Counted from the first letter of the stretch, positions 1-7,352 are shown. The stretch: DNA of 12,109 nt from Saprospiraceae bacterium (GCA_947441325.1 CANETR010000015.1:1-12109); one strand, 5' to 3'. The notes: a model not told the origin generated them from the letters alone. Numbers and translations are program-made.

Positions 1-115
1 AATTTCTAATTTCTAATTTCTAATTTCTAATTTCTAATTTCTAATTTCTAATTTCTAATTTCTAATTTCTAATTTCTAATTTCTAATTTCTAATTTCTAA
101 TTTCTACCTTCTAAT
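1..115. repeat. Heptanucleotide tandem array (AATTTCT)n
   Basis: Fifteen perfect head-to-tail copies of AATTTCT fill positions 1-105 and the array continues off the left edge. Two degenerate units (TTCTACC, TTCTAAT) follow up to about 115. The array lies downstream of the minus-strand LemA-type gene and supplies part of its TAG stop codon (104-106). A related unit, TTCTGAC, makes up the array at 7353-7517. Confidence 0.97.
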
Positions 116-1108
116 CTCCACCTTAATTTTCTCCTTAGCCTTGTATCCTAGCATCGAAGCCGGAAAAGATTTTATGGCATCGTTGTAATTTACCACACCT
201 ACATTGTACTCTGCTACCGCATCGTTGTATTTTTTCCATTCTACTCTGATTCGGTTTTCAGAACCTTCGACCTGTATCTGAATATCCCGCATGGTTTGAG
301 CATTAGCTTCCATGTTTGACAATAGTTCAGTCAGTGTCTTTGATATTTCAGCCTGTTTTTCGAGATACTCGTCGCGTTTAGCCGGGTTAAGTTCCTGACG
401 CATGCTTTGCAACTCGTTCAACTTAACTGCATCATATTTCGAAGCCGATTTAGCAATGTTTACGATTTGAGGAATCAAGGTTTCACGCCGCTGATAAACA
501 TTTTCTACCTGTCCCCAGTTTTGCTCCACTTTCACCTGCAGCTGTTCCAATTCATTGGCCCTGCTACCAAGCGACGCCGATACCCCCCATAGCACAAGAA
601 TAAATATTAGAAAGATGCCCAAAACAACAGCTCCAGTTATCATTAGCACTTTATTTCTTTTATTCCTCTGCGCTGATTCTGTATTTCTGATTTCATTCAG
701 GAGCGATATGGCGGCAGAATCCATTTTTGAATCCTGATTTTTAAGCGCACGTTCAGCCGCAGATTTGGCCTCTGTCTTAAAAAAGTCGCTTCCAGTTTGC
801 CGATACAATTGATGATATGATAGCGCAAGATTGTACAATCCTTCCTCGTGGTATGGATTAATAGCTACGGCCTGTTTCAACTCTGACACTGCATCCTGCC
901 AGTTTTCATTTTTCACATGTCCTTTTCCGGTCCGCAAATGTTGCTCCATTACTTGTTGCGAGGCCTGCCATTCGCTTTCTGACATTCCCACAGAATAAGC
1001 AATTTCTTTGAGCTCATCGAGTGTTAAGGGTTTTTCGAACTGTTCTTTCTGAACATCGAGCATCTTTGCAACGTATTCTTCTATGATTTTGCTTTCTCTT
1101 TCGTCCAT
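104..1108 (-). CDS. TPR-LemA family membrane protein
   Basis: A 334-residue protein. Residues about 60-105 (GKGHVKNENWQDAVSEL and following) look like one or two TPR units. A single hydrophobic segment spans about 154-176. The rest is a LemA domain, recognisable from VENVYQRRETLIPQIV (about 201-216) and the closing YNDAIKSFPASMLGYK (about 298-313). LemA proteins are normally short, with an N-terminal anchor followed directly by the helical domain. Here an extra N-terminal region of about 150 residues, probably cytoplasmic, precedes the anchor. The molecular role of LemA is not established, and TPRs usually mediate protein contacts. The ATG at 1108 is the first Met of the frame and lies about 25 bp after a TAAGTTTG box. 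The gene ends inside the heptad array. It stands alone, divergent from the metal-linked pair. Confidence 0.88.
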   Translation of the reverse strand: MDERESKIIEEYVAKMLDVQKEQFEKPLTLDELKEIAYSVGMSESEWQASQQVMEQHLRTGKGHVKNENWQDAVSELKQAVAINPYHEEGLYNLALSYHQLYRQTGSDFFKTEAKSAAERALKNQDSKMDSAAISLLNEIRNTESAQRNKRNKVLMITGAVVLGIFLIFILVLWGVSASLGSRANELEQLQVKVEQNWGQVENVYQRRETLIPQIVNIAKSASKYDAVKLNELQSMRQELNPAKRDEYLEKQAEISKTLTELLSNMEANAQTMRDIQIQVEGSENRIRVEWKKYNDAVAEYNVGVVNYNDAIKSFPASMLGYKAKEKIKVEIRR

Positions 1109-1132
1109 TTGGCTTCAAATTTTTGTATTAGG

Positions 1133-1140
1133 CAAACTTA
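1133..1140 (-). promoter_or_regulatory. Candidate -7 box of the LemA-type gene
   Basis: Read on the minus strand this is TAAGTTTG, an exact match to the Bacteroidota -7 consensus TAnnTTTG, 25 bp upstream of the ATG at 1108. No well-spaced -33 TTG was found, so only the -7 half is supported. Confidence 0.45.
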
Positions 1141-1182
1141 CAGATTTTTTATTTCAATTAAATTTTTCCCTGCTACAAAAAC

Positions 1183-1219
1183 AAAAAAGTCGCCACGCTT
1201 TTTGTAAAGCAGTGGCGAC
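1183..1219 (-). terminator. Orphan rho-independent terminator (minus strand)
   Basis: GTCGCCAC (1189-1196) pairs with GTGGCGAC (1212-1219). The stem continues through GCTT/AAGC around a six-base loop, with one bulged base. On the minus strand it is followed at once by six Ts (1183-1188). No minus-strand protein gene lies upstream of it in the 1220-1469 gap, so it either terminates a short unannotated RNA or guards the LemA promoter against read-through. Confidence 0.65.
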
Positions 1220-1469
1220 CAAAACCAAAACCAAACGCCTATATGAATCTTTGTTGCGGACTTGTTCCGCAATAATTTAACCTGTGAGTTAAATCGTTGG
1301 TACAAAATTGATGATTATAATCTCTTTAAAAAATGAGCGGCGTCATTATCGTAGATGACCTGCATCAGTTTCAATCATTTATTATCTCCAAATTAAAATC
1401 TTAATACTTTGTTATTGAGCAAATTTTTAAAAAAAATTAGCTTATTTTTGTGTAATATTTTATAAAAAG
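1220..1469. other. Non-coding gap with two further stem-loops
   Basis: No convincing gene. Two hairpins lie side by side: TTGCGGA/TCCGCAA (1254-1260 with 1266-1272, five-base loop) and ATTTAAC/GTTAAAT (1275-1281 with 1288-1294, six-base loop). With the terminator at 1183-1219 they form a run of three hairpins. The rest is AT-rich leader of the 1470 gene. Confidence 0.5.
1443..1450 (+). promoter_or_regulatory. Candidate -7 box for the Cys-rich protein/TonB receptor pair
   Basis: TATTTTTG matches TAnnTTTG and ends 19 bp before the ATG at 1470. A TTG at 1415-1417 could be the -33 element, but its 25-bp spacing is longer than usual. The implied 5' leader is very short. Confidence 0.4.
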
Positions 1470-1949
1470 ATGAATTTTAAAATAGCATTTTCACTTTTCA
1501 TGGCTTTCGTCATGCTTGTCTCCAGCCTTGGAGCAACGGGCTATGAACGCCATTGTGGCTGTACAGGTAAAGTGCTAAAATCTGTTTTTTTTAAAAGTAA
1601 ATCCGACTGTTGCAGTCATGCAAAATCCCAGAAAACAAAAAGCTGCTGTAGTGTAAAAAAACAAAAAGCACAAAAAAGGGAATGCAGTATTAAAACAAAA
1701 AAATGCTGCGACACTAAGCTAACATACAATCACTACGACGGGGAAGCAACATTCGATTTACAGAGCGAAAACGCTGAGAAACAAAGTACCATTACGGCTA
1801 CTTTAGCTCAATATTTTTCAGGAATAAAAGCTGAAAGTCCCTCCAATAATAACTTTTTAAAACTTAGGTTTAAATTTACCGACCTAGCGCCGCCTTATTT
1901 TCTAAGCGGCCGTGAAATACTCAGCCGGATTCAAACAATACGCTGTTAG
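1470..1949 (+). CDS. Exported Cys-rich HYC_CC_PP-type protein, metal-linked
   Basis: A 159-residue protein with an N-terminal signal-like hydrophobic segment (about 3-22). It then has H28-C29-G30-C31 and three Cys pairs (47-48, 59-60, 79-80) plus C72, set in a Lys-rich stretch. The C-terminal part ends with LAPPYFLSGREIL (A140-P141-P142) and a terminal Cys. This order (HxC, CC pairs, PP near the end) fits the small Bacteroidota proteins called HYC_CC_PP, known to me as neighbours of copper-type TonB receptors. A periplasmic metal-binding or handling role is inferred from the Cys pairs and the neighbour, not shown. The ATG at 1470 is chosen because it gives a clean signal peptide. The TonB receptor follows 71 bp downstream, probably in one transcript. 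Confidence 0.8.
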   Translation: MNFKIAFSLFMAFVMLVSSLGATGYERHCGCTGKVLKSVFFKSKSDCCSHAKSQKTKSCCSVKKQKAQKRECSIKTKKCCDTKLTYNHYDGEATFDLQSENAEKQSTITATLAQYFSGIKAESPSNNNFLKLRFKFTDLAPPYFLSGREILSRIQTIRC

Positions 1950-2020
1950 ATTTTAATAATTTACGAATGGTAAAAACATCAAGTATTTTACCGCTTTGTC
2001 TAATTTTAAATTCGTTTTAT

Positions 2021-4606
2021 ATGCGTATCCCTACTATCTTTTATTGTCTAATACTGACAATATTTTCCAATACAATCTTATTTTCTCAAGCTAACTTTAG
2101 TGGTTGGGTTTTCGACCATGAAGGCAATGCATTAGTTGGCGCAACGCTTCAGTGGCGCGATAGCTTGAGTATCGGCACCGTGAGCGACGCTGAAGGCCGA
2201 TTTGAAATCCCCCGAATTGACAGCTCTGGCGGAAGAATACTCATCATTCGACACGTTGGCTATGCACAGGTCGAGGTGGAGGTCTTTCCTTATGAGGATC
2301 ATCTTAGACTAATCGTTGAGGCTGATGCAGTTACAGAAACCGTAGAGGTTACATCCACCAAAAGAGATGCCTTTACCTCTACCCTGAATCCCATTAACAT
2401 GGAAAACCTCAGTGCATGCGAACTGAAGCGTGCAGCCTGCTGCAGCCTTGCGGAGAGCTTCGAAAACAATGCAACGGTAAATGTAAGTTATAGTGATGCC
2501 GTTACTGGTGCCCGCGAAATTGAAATGTTAGGTCTGCGTGGCATTTACATGCAAATGCTTGTTGAAAACCGCCCAACACTCAACCGCCTGGGCCGTGCCT
2601 ACGGCTTGGAATACATCCCTGGTTCATGGATTGAAAGCATTCAGGTTTCAAAAGGTGCAAGCACCATCAGAAATGGCGTGCAGGGTATCACGGGACAGAT
2701 TAATACCGAGATTTACAAGCCTAATAAGATGGACCCTTTTTACGTAAATTTTTATGCGGGGCATATCGGGCGTTTTGAACTCAATACAAATCTTGCTTAT
2801 AAGTTGAATAAACAGTGGGCCACTGCCCTATTGCTGCACAGTAATTATTATCAGGGCAATTTAGACCACAACCACGATATGTTTTTGGATGTTCCGCAAA
2901 AACAACAGCTGAATGGTCTATGGCGCTTAATGCACAGCAGCGACAACCTACACCTGGAATTCAATGTGCAGGCATTGATGGATAATAGATTTGGCGGCCA
3001 AACGGCCAAGCTCTTCGAAAAAAATAATCACACAGTCCCTGCCCAACTTTACGAAATCAAGAATGACACCCGTCGCATCGAAGCTTTTGGTAAGCTGGGT
3101 TACATGGGCTTTGACAATCCATTACAGAGTGTTGCCCTCGTTTGGAGTTTTACCATGCACGATCAGCAAGGAAAATTCGGTGACAGATTGTACAATGCCC
3201 TGCAAAAAAGTGGCTATGCCAATCTTATTTTCCAATCTCCACTCAGTGCCGACAAAAAACATAATTTCAACGCTGGAGTCAATTATCAGCTGGATGATTT
3301 TACCGAATCTTTTACCGATGTCAATACCTCGAGACTAGAGCAACAGAGCAGTCTTTTTGCCGAGTACGATTTTAACCATGTTTTGAATGAAGATAAAGGC
3401 AAATCGATCGGATTTATCCTGGGCATGCGCGGCGACTGGCTGCAAACTGCCAATTTTCAGAAGATTATTCCATCGCCCAGATTCAATTTTAAATACAATT
3501 TCAATGAAAACCTCATATTGAGGGCTTCGGGTGGACGCGGAATGCGTATGCCCAACCTGCTCATTGAAAATATGCGTTACATGCCTGGCAGCCGTGACTT
3601 TATTGTCAGCGAAGTACTGCAACCCGAAATTGCCTGGAATTATGGCTTGAATATGTCCTGGAACTTTCTGATTGGCCCTCGCGAAGGTAGCCTAAGCATA
3701 GACGCTTACCGTACCGATTTTGAAAATCAACTTATCAGCGATGTGGATATCTCGGCAGATGAGGTGCATTTTTACAATCTACAAGGGCAGTCTTTTTCCA
3801 ATTCATTTCTTGTCAGCTGGACACAGGATATCATTAAAGGCCTTGAACTACGCCTTGCTTACAAATTTAATGATGTAAGGGCAACCATGAATGACAGCCT
3901 TCGTTTACAGACCTTTGCACCACAGCACCGTGGCCTGTTGGCACTGCACTATGTCACGCCAAATAAAGGATGGCAGTTCAATGCAAATGCTCAGCTCACA
4001 GGTCCTCAGCGACTGCCTGCACTTACAGGATTCACTGCCGATTTGCCAGAGTACAGACAAACTGCCACTGCACCTGCCTTTGTGCTTTTCAACGCACAGG
4101 CTACCAAGTATTTTAAAAATGGTTTTGACCTCTATATGGGTGTCGAAAACCTGGGAAATTACACACAAAAGGCACCAATTTTGGGCTTTGACAATCCTTT
4201 TGGCAATAATCCGGGTGCAAGGGCATTTGATGCAACTGCTGTGTTTGCACCAATTATGGGTGCTATGGGCTACGCTGGAATACGTTATAGTTTCAAACCA
4301 AAAGGCAAAGAAATACCTAAAGAGGAAAAGCATAAACATAGCAATGGGGAAGAAATAAGCATCAGAACCTCAGCCCGCTGTGGCATGTGCAAAACTTATA
4401 TTGAGGAAGCCTTAGAAAAAACCGAGGGTGTTTATCACGCAGTGCTCGATCTCAAAACAAAAATTGTTGAGGTGCATTACGATGCCAAAAAGATAAATCC
4501 GGAGGCGCTCAGACTGGTTATTTCAAACATAGGCTATCATGCCGATGATTTGATGCGCAACGAAGCGGCACATAATGCCTTGCCCGAATGTTGTCAGTCG
4601 AAATAA
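2021..4606 (+). CDS. TonB-dependent receptor with C-terminal HMA domain
   Basis: An outer-membrane TonB-dependent transporter of 861 residues from the ATG at 2021. This start is preferred over the in-frame ATG at 1967 because it gives a compact signal peptide ending FSQ (residue 23); the longer form would add 18 residues and a second hydrophobic stretch. Order: carboxypeptidase-D-like domain (about 24-110), plug (about 122-232) with the AACCSLAESFE signature (C140-C141) seen in metal-linked Bacteroidota receptors, then a beta-barrel ending at GIRYSF (F758). After a charged linker comes an HMA-like domain with C787-G-M-C790 (about 778-845) and a final C857-C858. Both ends of such barrels face the periplasm, so the HMA domain should sit there. 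Substrate inferred: copper or another soft metal. A single-chain receptor-HMA fusion is unusual. Confidence 0.93.
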   Translation: MRIPTIFYCLILTIFSNTILFSQANFSGWVFDHEGNALVGATLQWRDSLSIGTVSDAEGRFEIPRIDSSGGRILIIRHVGYAQVEVEVFPYEDHLRLIVEADAVTETVEVTSTKRDAFTSTLNPINMENLSACELKRAACCSLAESFENNATVNVSYSDAVTGAREIEMLGLRGIYMQMLVENRPTLNRLGRAYGLEYIPGSWIESIQVSKGASTIRNGVQGITGQINTEIYKPNKMDPFYVNFYAGHIGRFELNTNLAYKLNKQWATALLLHSNYYQGNLDHNHDMFLDVPQKQQLNGLWRLMHSSDNLHLEFNVQALMDNRFGGQTAKLFEKNNHTVPAQLYEIKNDTRRIEAFGKLGYMGFDNPLQSVALVWSFTMHDQQGKFGDRLYNALQKSGYANLIFQSPLSADKKHNFNAGVNYQLDDFTESFTDVNTSRLEQQSSLFAEYDFNHVLNEDKGKSIGFILGMRGDWLQTANFQKIIPSPRFNFKYNFNENLILRASGGRGMRMPNLLIENMRYMPGSRDFIVSEVLQPEIAWNYGLNMSWNFLIGPREGSLSIDAYRTDFENQLISDVDISADEVHFYNLQGQSFSNSFLVSWTQDIIKGLELRLAYKFNDVRATMNDSLRLQTFAPQHRGLLALHYVTPNKGWQFNANAQLTGPQRLPALTGFTADLPEYRQTATAPAFVLFNAQATKYFKNGFDLYMGVENLGNYTQKAPILGFDNPFGNNPGARAFDATAVFAPIMGAMGYAGIRYSFKPKGKEIPKEEKHKHSNGEEISIRTSARCGMCKTYIEEALEKTEGVYHAVLDLKTKIVEVHYDAKKINPEALRLVISNIGYHADDLMRNEAAHNALPECCQSK

Positions 4607-4654
4607 TAAACAATCAGTATTGATAGACCTTTGACTGGTTTTTTAATATTTTAT

Positions 4655-4696
4655 ACTTCGCCAAAACGCTGTTTTTTTTAGCAGTTTTGGCGAAGT
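4655..4696 (+). repeat. TTCGCCAAAA palindrome, copy 1
   Basis: Arms ACTTCGCCAAAAC (4655-4667) and GTTTTGGCGAAGT (4684-4696) are a perfect 13-bp inverted repeat around a T-rich loop. A T-rich tract (TTTGTTTTTG) follows, so this copy may also terminate the TonB receptor transcript ending at 4606. Confidence 0.92.
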
Positions 4697-4847
4697 TTGT
4701 TTTTGTGGCCCGCTTAAAAAATCTGTAATAGGGATTTTTTTAATGCGTTTTCCTATTATTTGAACTTCTTACAAATTTAAAGCATATAAAACTACTTTAA
4801 AATTTATAAAACATTCAATTACAATATTTTATTATTATTTTTTTAAT

Positions 4848-4896
4848 TTATACTTCGCCAAAACTCTATTTTTTTAGCAGTTTTGGCGAAGTATAA
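4848..4896 (+). repeat. TTCGCCAAAA palindrome, copy 2
   Basis: Perfect 17-bp arms (4848-4864 and 4880-4896) with loop TCTATTTTTTTAGCA. Arms and loop are almost identical to copy 4 downstream of the ATPase gene. Confidence 0.93.
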
Positions 4897-5052
4897 TCTA
4901 AATAATAAGCCGTTAAAAAAAATCAACAGGGTTTTAAAGATGTAGTTTTAAACAAAGCAGTGTTTCTGCTGAAGTATAAACTATTATGAGCTATTTAAAA
5001 TTAAAGCTAGTTCATTTAATAGCGTTTTATTATCCAAATAACTTTATATCAA

Positions 5053-5060
5053 TACTTTTG
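5053..5060 (+). promoter_or_regulatory. Candidate -7 box upstream of the ATPase gene
   Basis: TACTTTTG matches TAnnTTTG. Transcription from here would begin near 5067 and place palindrome copy 3 (5086-5138) in the 5' leader just before the start codon. No clear -33 element is visible. Confidence 0.35.
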
Positions 5061-5085
5061 ATGACATTTTTTTTATTTTTTATTG

Positions 5086-5138
5086 AATTATAATTCGCCA
5101 AAAGTGATTTTTTTTTCTACTTTTGGCGAATTATAATT
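5086..5138 (+). repeat. TTCGCCAAAA palindrome, copy 3, at the ATPase start
   Basis: Perfect 20-bp arms (5086-5105 and 5119-5138) around a T-rich loop. Against copies 2 and 4 it differs at two positions in the left arm, and each change is matched by a compensating change in the right arm. The right arm ends 8 bp before the ATG at 5147, so as RNA it would cover the ribosome-binding region. Confidence 0.93.
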
Positions 5139-5146
5139 TGAAAAGC

Positions 5147-6556
5147 ATGCAGAAAATCATTGGAAGAACAGCCGAAATAAAGCAATTGAAAAATGCTTTG
5201 GATAACAATCAGTCGGAATTGCTTGTTGTTTTTGGCAGAAGGCGTGTTGGAAAAACTTATCTTATCCGTCAGTATTACAAAGAAGAACTAATCTTTGAGA
5301 CATCGGGCCTGTACGGTGGAAATATGGCCGATCAGCTCCATCAGTTCAATATAGAATTGAGTAAAAGAAAACGCAGAGAAAATCCAGTTCCTAAAACATG
5401 GATGGATGCCTTTACCGAATTAGGCAATTATATTAACTCCTTGAGAACGAAGAAAAAGAAAGTTATTTTTATTGATGAATTCCCATGGATGGCTACTGCA
5501 AAGTCAAAATTTATTATGGCTTTCGAGAATTTCTGGAACAACTACTGCACTAGAAGAACCGATTTAGTAGTGGTATTGTGCGGTTCGGCAGCTTCATTTA
5601 TGATTCAAAAAATAATTCGTAACAAAGGAGGATTACACAACCGCATTAGTCGAAAAATCAGACTTTTACCTTTCAGTCCGAAAGAAACAGCCGATTTTCT
5701 AAAAAACAAGGGGATAGATTATACAGCATATGACTTATTACAATTGTATATGACCTTGGGTGGCATTCCGCATTATCTCGACAAACTGGAAAAGGGTCAA
5801 AGCATCGCACAAAATATTGATATGCTATGCTTTAAAAAAGATGCGCTGCTAAAACAGGAGTTCAACGAGCTCTTCACTTCGCTTTTCGACAATTCGGAAC
5901 GGCACTTAAAAATTGTCAGGACCCTGGCACAGTCGAACAAGGGAATGAGTCGTTCGGAACTGATGAAAAAAAGTATGTTACCCTCTGGCGGAGACCTCAG
6001 CCTGAAACTGTCCGAATTGTCGGAATCGGGTTTCATAACTGAATATCAATTTTTTGGCAACAGAAAGCACCTTACCTTATATCGCCTCACTGATGAATAC
6101 TCAAAATTTTATCTGAAATTCATGGATAAAAATCTGAATAATGACGATGGCAACTGGGTATCGTTGAGCCAGTCGCATCAGTTTCAAAGCTGGGCAGGAT
6201 TTGCTTTTGAGTCCTTGTGCCTGAAACTGATTCAACAAATTAAAAAAGCACTTAAAATCGAAGCTGTTTACACTGTTAGCAGCTGCTGGTATAACGATGA
6301 AGCACAAATCGACTTACTCATCGACAGGGCCGACAATATCATCAATGTCTGTGAAATCAAATTCAGCAAGGGCACTTATACCATTGACAAAAAGCAGTAC
6401 ATGAATATAAAAAATAAAATTGTACAACTGCAGACTGACATAGGCAGTAGAAAAAACATCTTTTTAACTATGATTTCAACTCATGGGATTTCGCAAAATA
6501 AATATAGCAATGAACTAGTTCAAAATTCATTGACAATGAATGATTTATTTAAATAA
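5147..6556 (+). CDS. ATPase_2/DUF234-type ATP-binding protein with nuclease-like C-terminus
   Basis: A 469-residue cytoplasmic protein of the archaeal-type STAND-like ATPase family (PF01637 type) with a DUF234-like tail. Seen: Walker A GRRRVGKT (30-37), Walker B VIFIDE (106-111), a sensor-like GSAASF (146-151), a probable winged-helix region (about 260-320), and a C-terminal PD-(D/E)xK-like pattern with E365, D389 and E403-I-K405. The biological role of these widespread, often multicopy proteins is unknown; the motifs suggest ATP-driven action on nucleic acid. The frame can be read from a TTG at 5123, but that lies inside the palindrome arm, so the ATG at 5147 is chosen. Palindromes sit 8 bp before the start and 8 bp after the stop. 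The gene is single and convergent with the methyltransferase. Confidence 0.88.
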   Translation: MQKIIGRTAEIKQLKNALDNNQSELLVVFGRRRVGKTYLIRQYYKEELIFETSGLYGGNMADQLHQFNIELSKRKRRENPVPKTWMDAFTELGNYINSLRTKKKKVIFIDEFPWMATAKSKFIMAFENFWNNYCTRRTDLVVVLCGSAASFMIQKIIRNKGGLHNRISRKIRLLPFSPKETADFLKNKGIDYTAYDLLQLYMTLGGIPHYLDKLEKGQSIAQNIDMLCFKKDALLKQEFNELFTSLFDNSERHLKIVRTLAQSNKGMSRSELMKKSMLPSGGDLSLKLSELSESGFITEYQFFGNRKHLTLYRLTDEYSKFYLKFMDKNLNNDDGNWVSLSQSHQFQSWAGFAFESLCLKLIQQIKKALKIEAVYTVSSCWYNDEAQIDLLIDRADNIINVCEIKFSKGTYTIDKKQYMNIKNKIVQLQTDIGSRKNIFLTMISTHGISQNKYSNELVQNSLTMNDLFK

Positions 6557-6564
6557 AATACAAT

Positions 6565-6611
6565 TATACTTCGCCAAAACTCTATTTTTTTAGCAGTTTT
6601 GGCGAAGTATA
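6565..6611 (+). repeat. TTCGCCAAAA palindrome, copy 4, after the ATPase stop
   Basis: Perfect 16-bp arms (6565-6580 and 6596-6611), starting 8 bp after the TAA at 6554-6556. It is nearly identical to copy 2 and has the same loop orientation. Lying between two convergent genes it could act as a terminator, although its downstream T-tract is short. Confidence 0.92.
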
Positions 6612-6637
6612 TTTTTATGAGCTAGAATAATAAACAG

Positions 6638-7249
6638 CTATTCCCTTCTCATAACGGCAAAAACAAAGTTTTGCTCAATACCTGTGGGTGTTATGTGTAT
6701 TTCTTTAAAAACTCTTTCCGTTTCAAAATTTTCTGCAAAAACAGCGGGGAGGCTTTCCTCATTATACTGCTGAATAGGCAATCCACTGCATTTATATGGT
6801 CCATCATCAGAAAATGTAGCCATGATCAAATAGCCTCCTTTTTTAATATGGGCTGAGCTAATTGCAACATAATGCGCAACGGAATCCGAGTCTGTCAGAA
6901 AATGAAAGACCGCTCGGTCATGCCAAATATCATATACCCTATCTGGTACAAAAGTACTGATATCGGCTTCAATCCATTTTACCTTTTCAGAATATTCTGA
7001 TCCGAGACGATGCTGTGCTCGTTCCAGCGCTTTTCCTGAAATATCTAAAACAGAAAGATCATTAAACCCATGCTGCAGCAAATTGTCCACCAACAGGCTG
7101 TCTCCACCACCAATATCAATAATTTTGGCTTCGGAGCTAAGATTCAGCATTTCAATCAATGCCAGTGAGGTCGTCGGAGTAGGCTGATACCAGCTGACTT
7201 CCTGCAGCTGTTTGGTATCGTAGATGTTTTCCCAGTGTGATTTTAACAT
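6638..7249 (-). CDS. Class I SAM-dependent methyltransferase
   Basis: A 203-residue Rossmann-fold methyltransferase. Seen: an N-terminal HWENIY...EVSWYQPTP stretch (5-25) typical of a widespread small-methyltransferase family, motif I IIDIGGGDS (43-51), the acidic end of strand 2 in VLDIS (D69), IEADIS (93-98), DIWHDRAVFHFL (107-118) at the motif IV position, and KGGYLIMATFSDDGP near 137-151. The substrate cannot be told; members of this general type act on small molecules, metalloids or thiols. The frame is open to 7312, but the first 21 codons would come from a low-complexity repeat, and homologues begin near MLKSHWE, so the ATG at 7249 is preferred. No promoter box could be placed confidently. 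No operon partner. Confidence 0.92.
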   Translation of the reverse strand: MLKSHWENIYDTKQLQEVSWYQPTPTTSLALIEMLNLSSEAKIIDIGGGDSLLVDNLLQHGFNDLSVLDISGKALERAQHRLGSEYSEKVKWIEADISTFVPDRVYDIWHDRAVFHFLTDSDSVAHYVAISSAHIKKGGYLIMATFSDDGPYKCSGLPIQQYNEESLPAVFAENFETERVFKEIHITPTGIEQNFVFAVMRRE

Positions 7250-7250
7250 A

Positions 7251-7283
7251 GATGAAAGGATGAAAGGGTGAAAGAGGAAAGAA
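7251..7283. repeat. Short GATGAAAG-type degenerate repeat
   Basis: Irregular copies of GATGAAAG directly upstream of the methyltransferase start. The same unit, also preceded by TA, recurs just upstream of parA at 11358-11445. Confidence 0.75.
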
Positions 7284-7352
7284 ACGGAGATTTGAAGAGA
7301 AAAGATTCTCATCCCATGAGGAGAGAGTTCAACGTAGTGAAAGATGTCCTTC

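Larger units (their letters stand above)
4607..5146. other. AT-rich gap with three palindrome copies
   Basis: No gene is supported in this 540-bp stretch. It holds three copies of a TTCGCCAAAA palindrome, all with the T-rich loop on the plus strand. The spacers after copies 1 and 2 look weakly alike (CGCTTAAAAAATC... with AGGGATTTT, against CCGTTAAAAAAAATC... with AGGGTTTT). This may mean a duplicated and decayed unit. Confidence 0.6.

Noticed and set aside
1..115. CRISPR-like repeat array.
   Set aside because: The repeat is a 7-bp unit without spacers, so it is a simple tandem repeat.
1243..1275. Ten-codon frame MNLCCGLVPQ as a possible Cys-Cys leader peptide ahead of the metal-linked genes.
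   Set aside because: Too short, overlaps the 1254-1272 hairpin, lies far from the 1470 start, and no promoter places it in that transcript.
1333..1404. Small frame MSGVIIVDDLHQFQSFIISK plus three residues, recalling the start of a response regulator receiver domain.
   Set aside because: Only 23 codons, no further receiver motifs downstream in any obvious frame, and no promoter; chance resemblance cannot be excluded.
1967..2020. Upstream ATG extending the TonB receptor by 18 residues.
   Set aside because: The extension adds a second hydrophobic stretch before a complete signal peptide; the ATG at 2021 alone gives a normal leader.
3335..3622. Open frames opposite or out of frame within the TonB receptor gene (for example 3335-3622 minus and 3891-4358 plus).
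   Set aside because: They are shadows of a well-supported receptor frame and show no domain character.
5123..5146. TTG start for the ATPase gene.
   Set aside because: It lies inside the right arm of the palindrome, while the ATG at 5147 gives the usual family start (IIGRTAEI...).
7250..7312. N-terminal extension of the methyltransferase.
   Set aside because: The extra 21 residues are encoded by a GATGAAAG-type repeat and precede the conserved family start.
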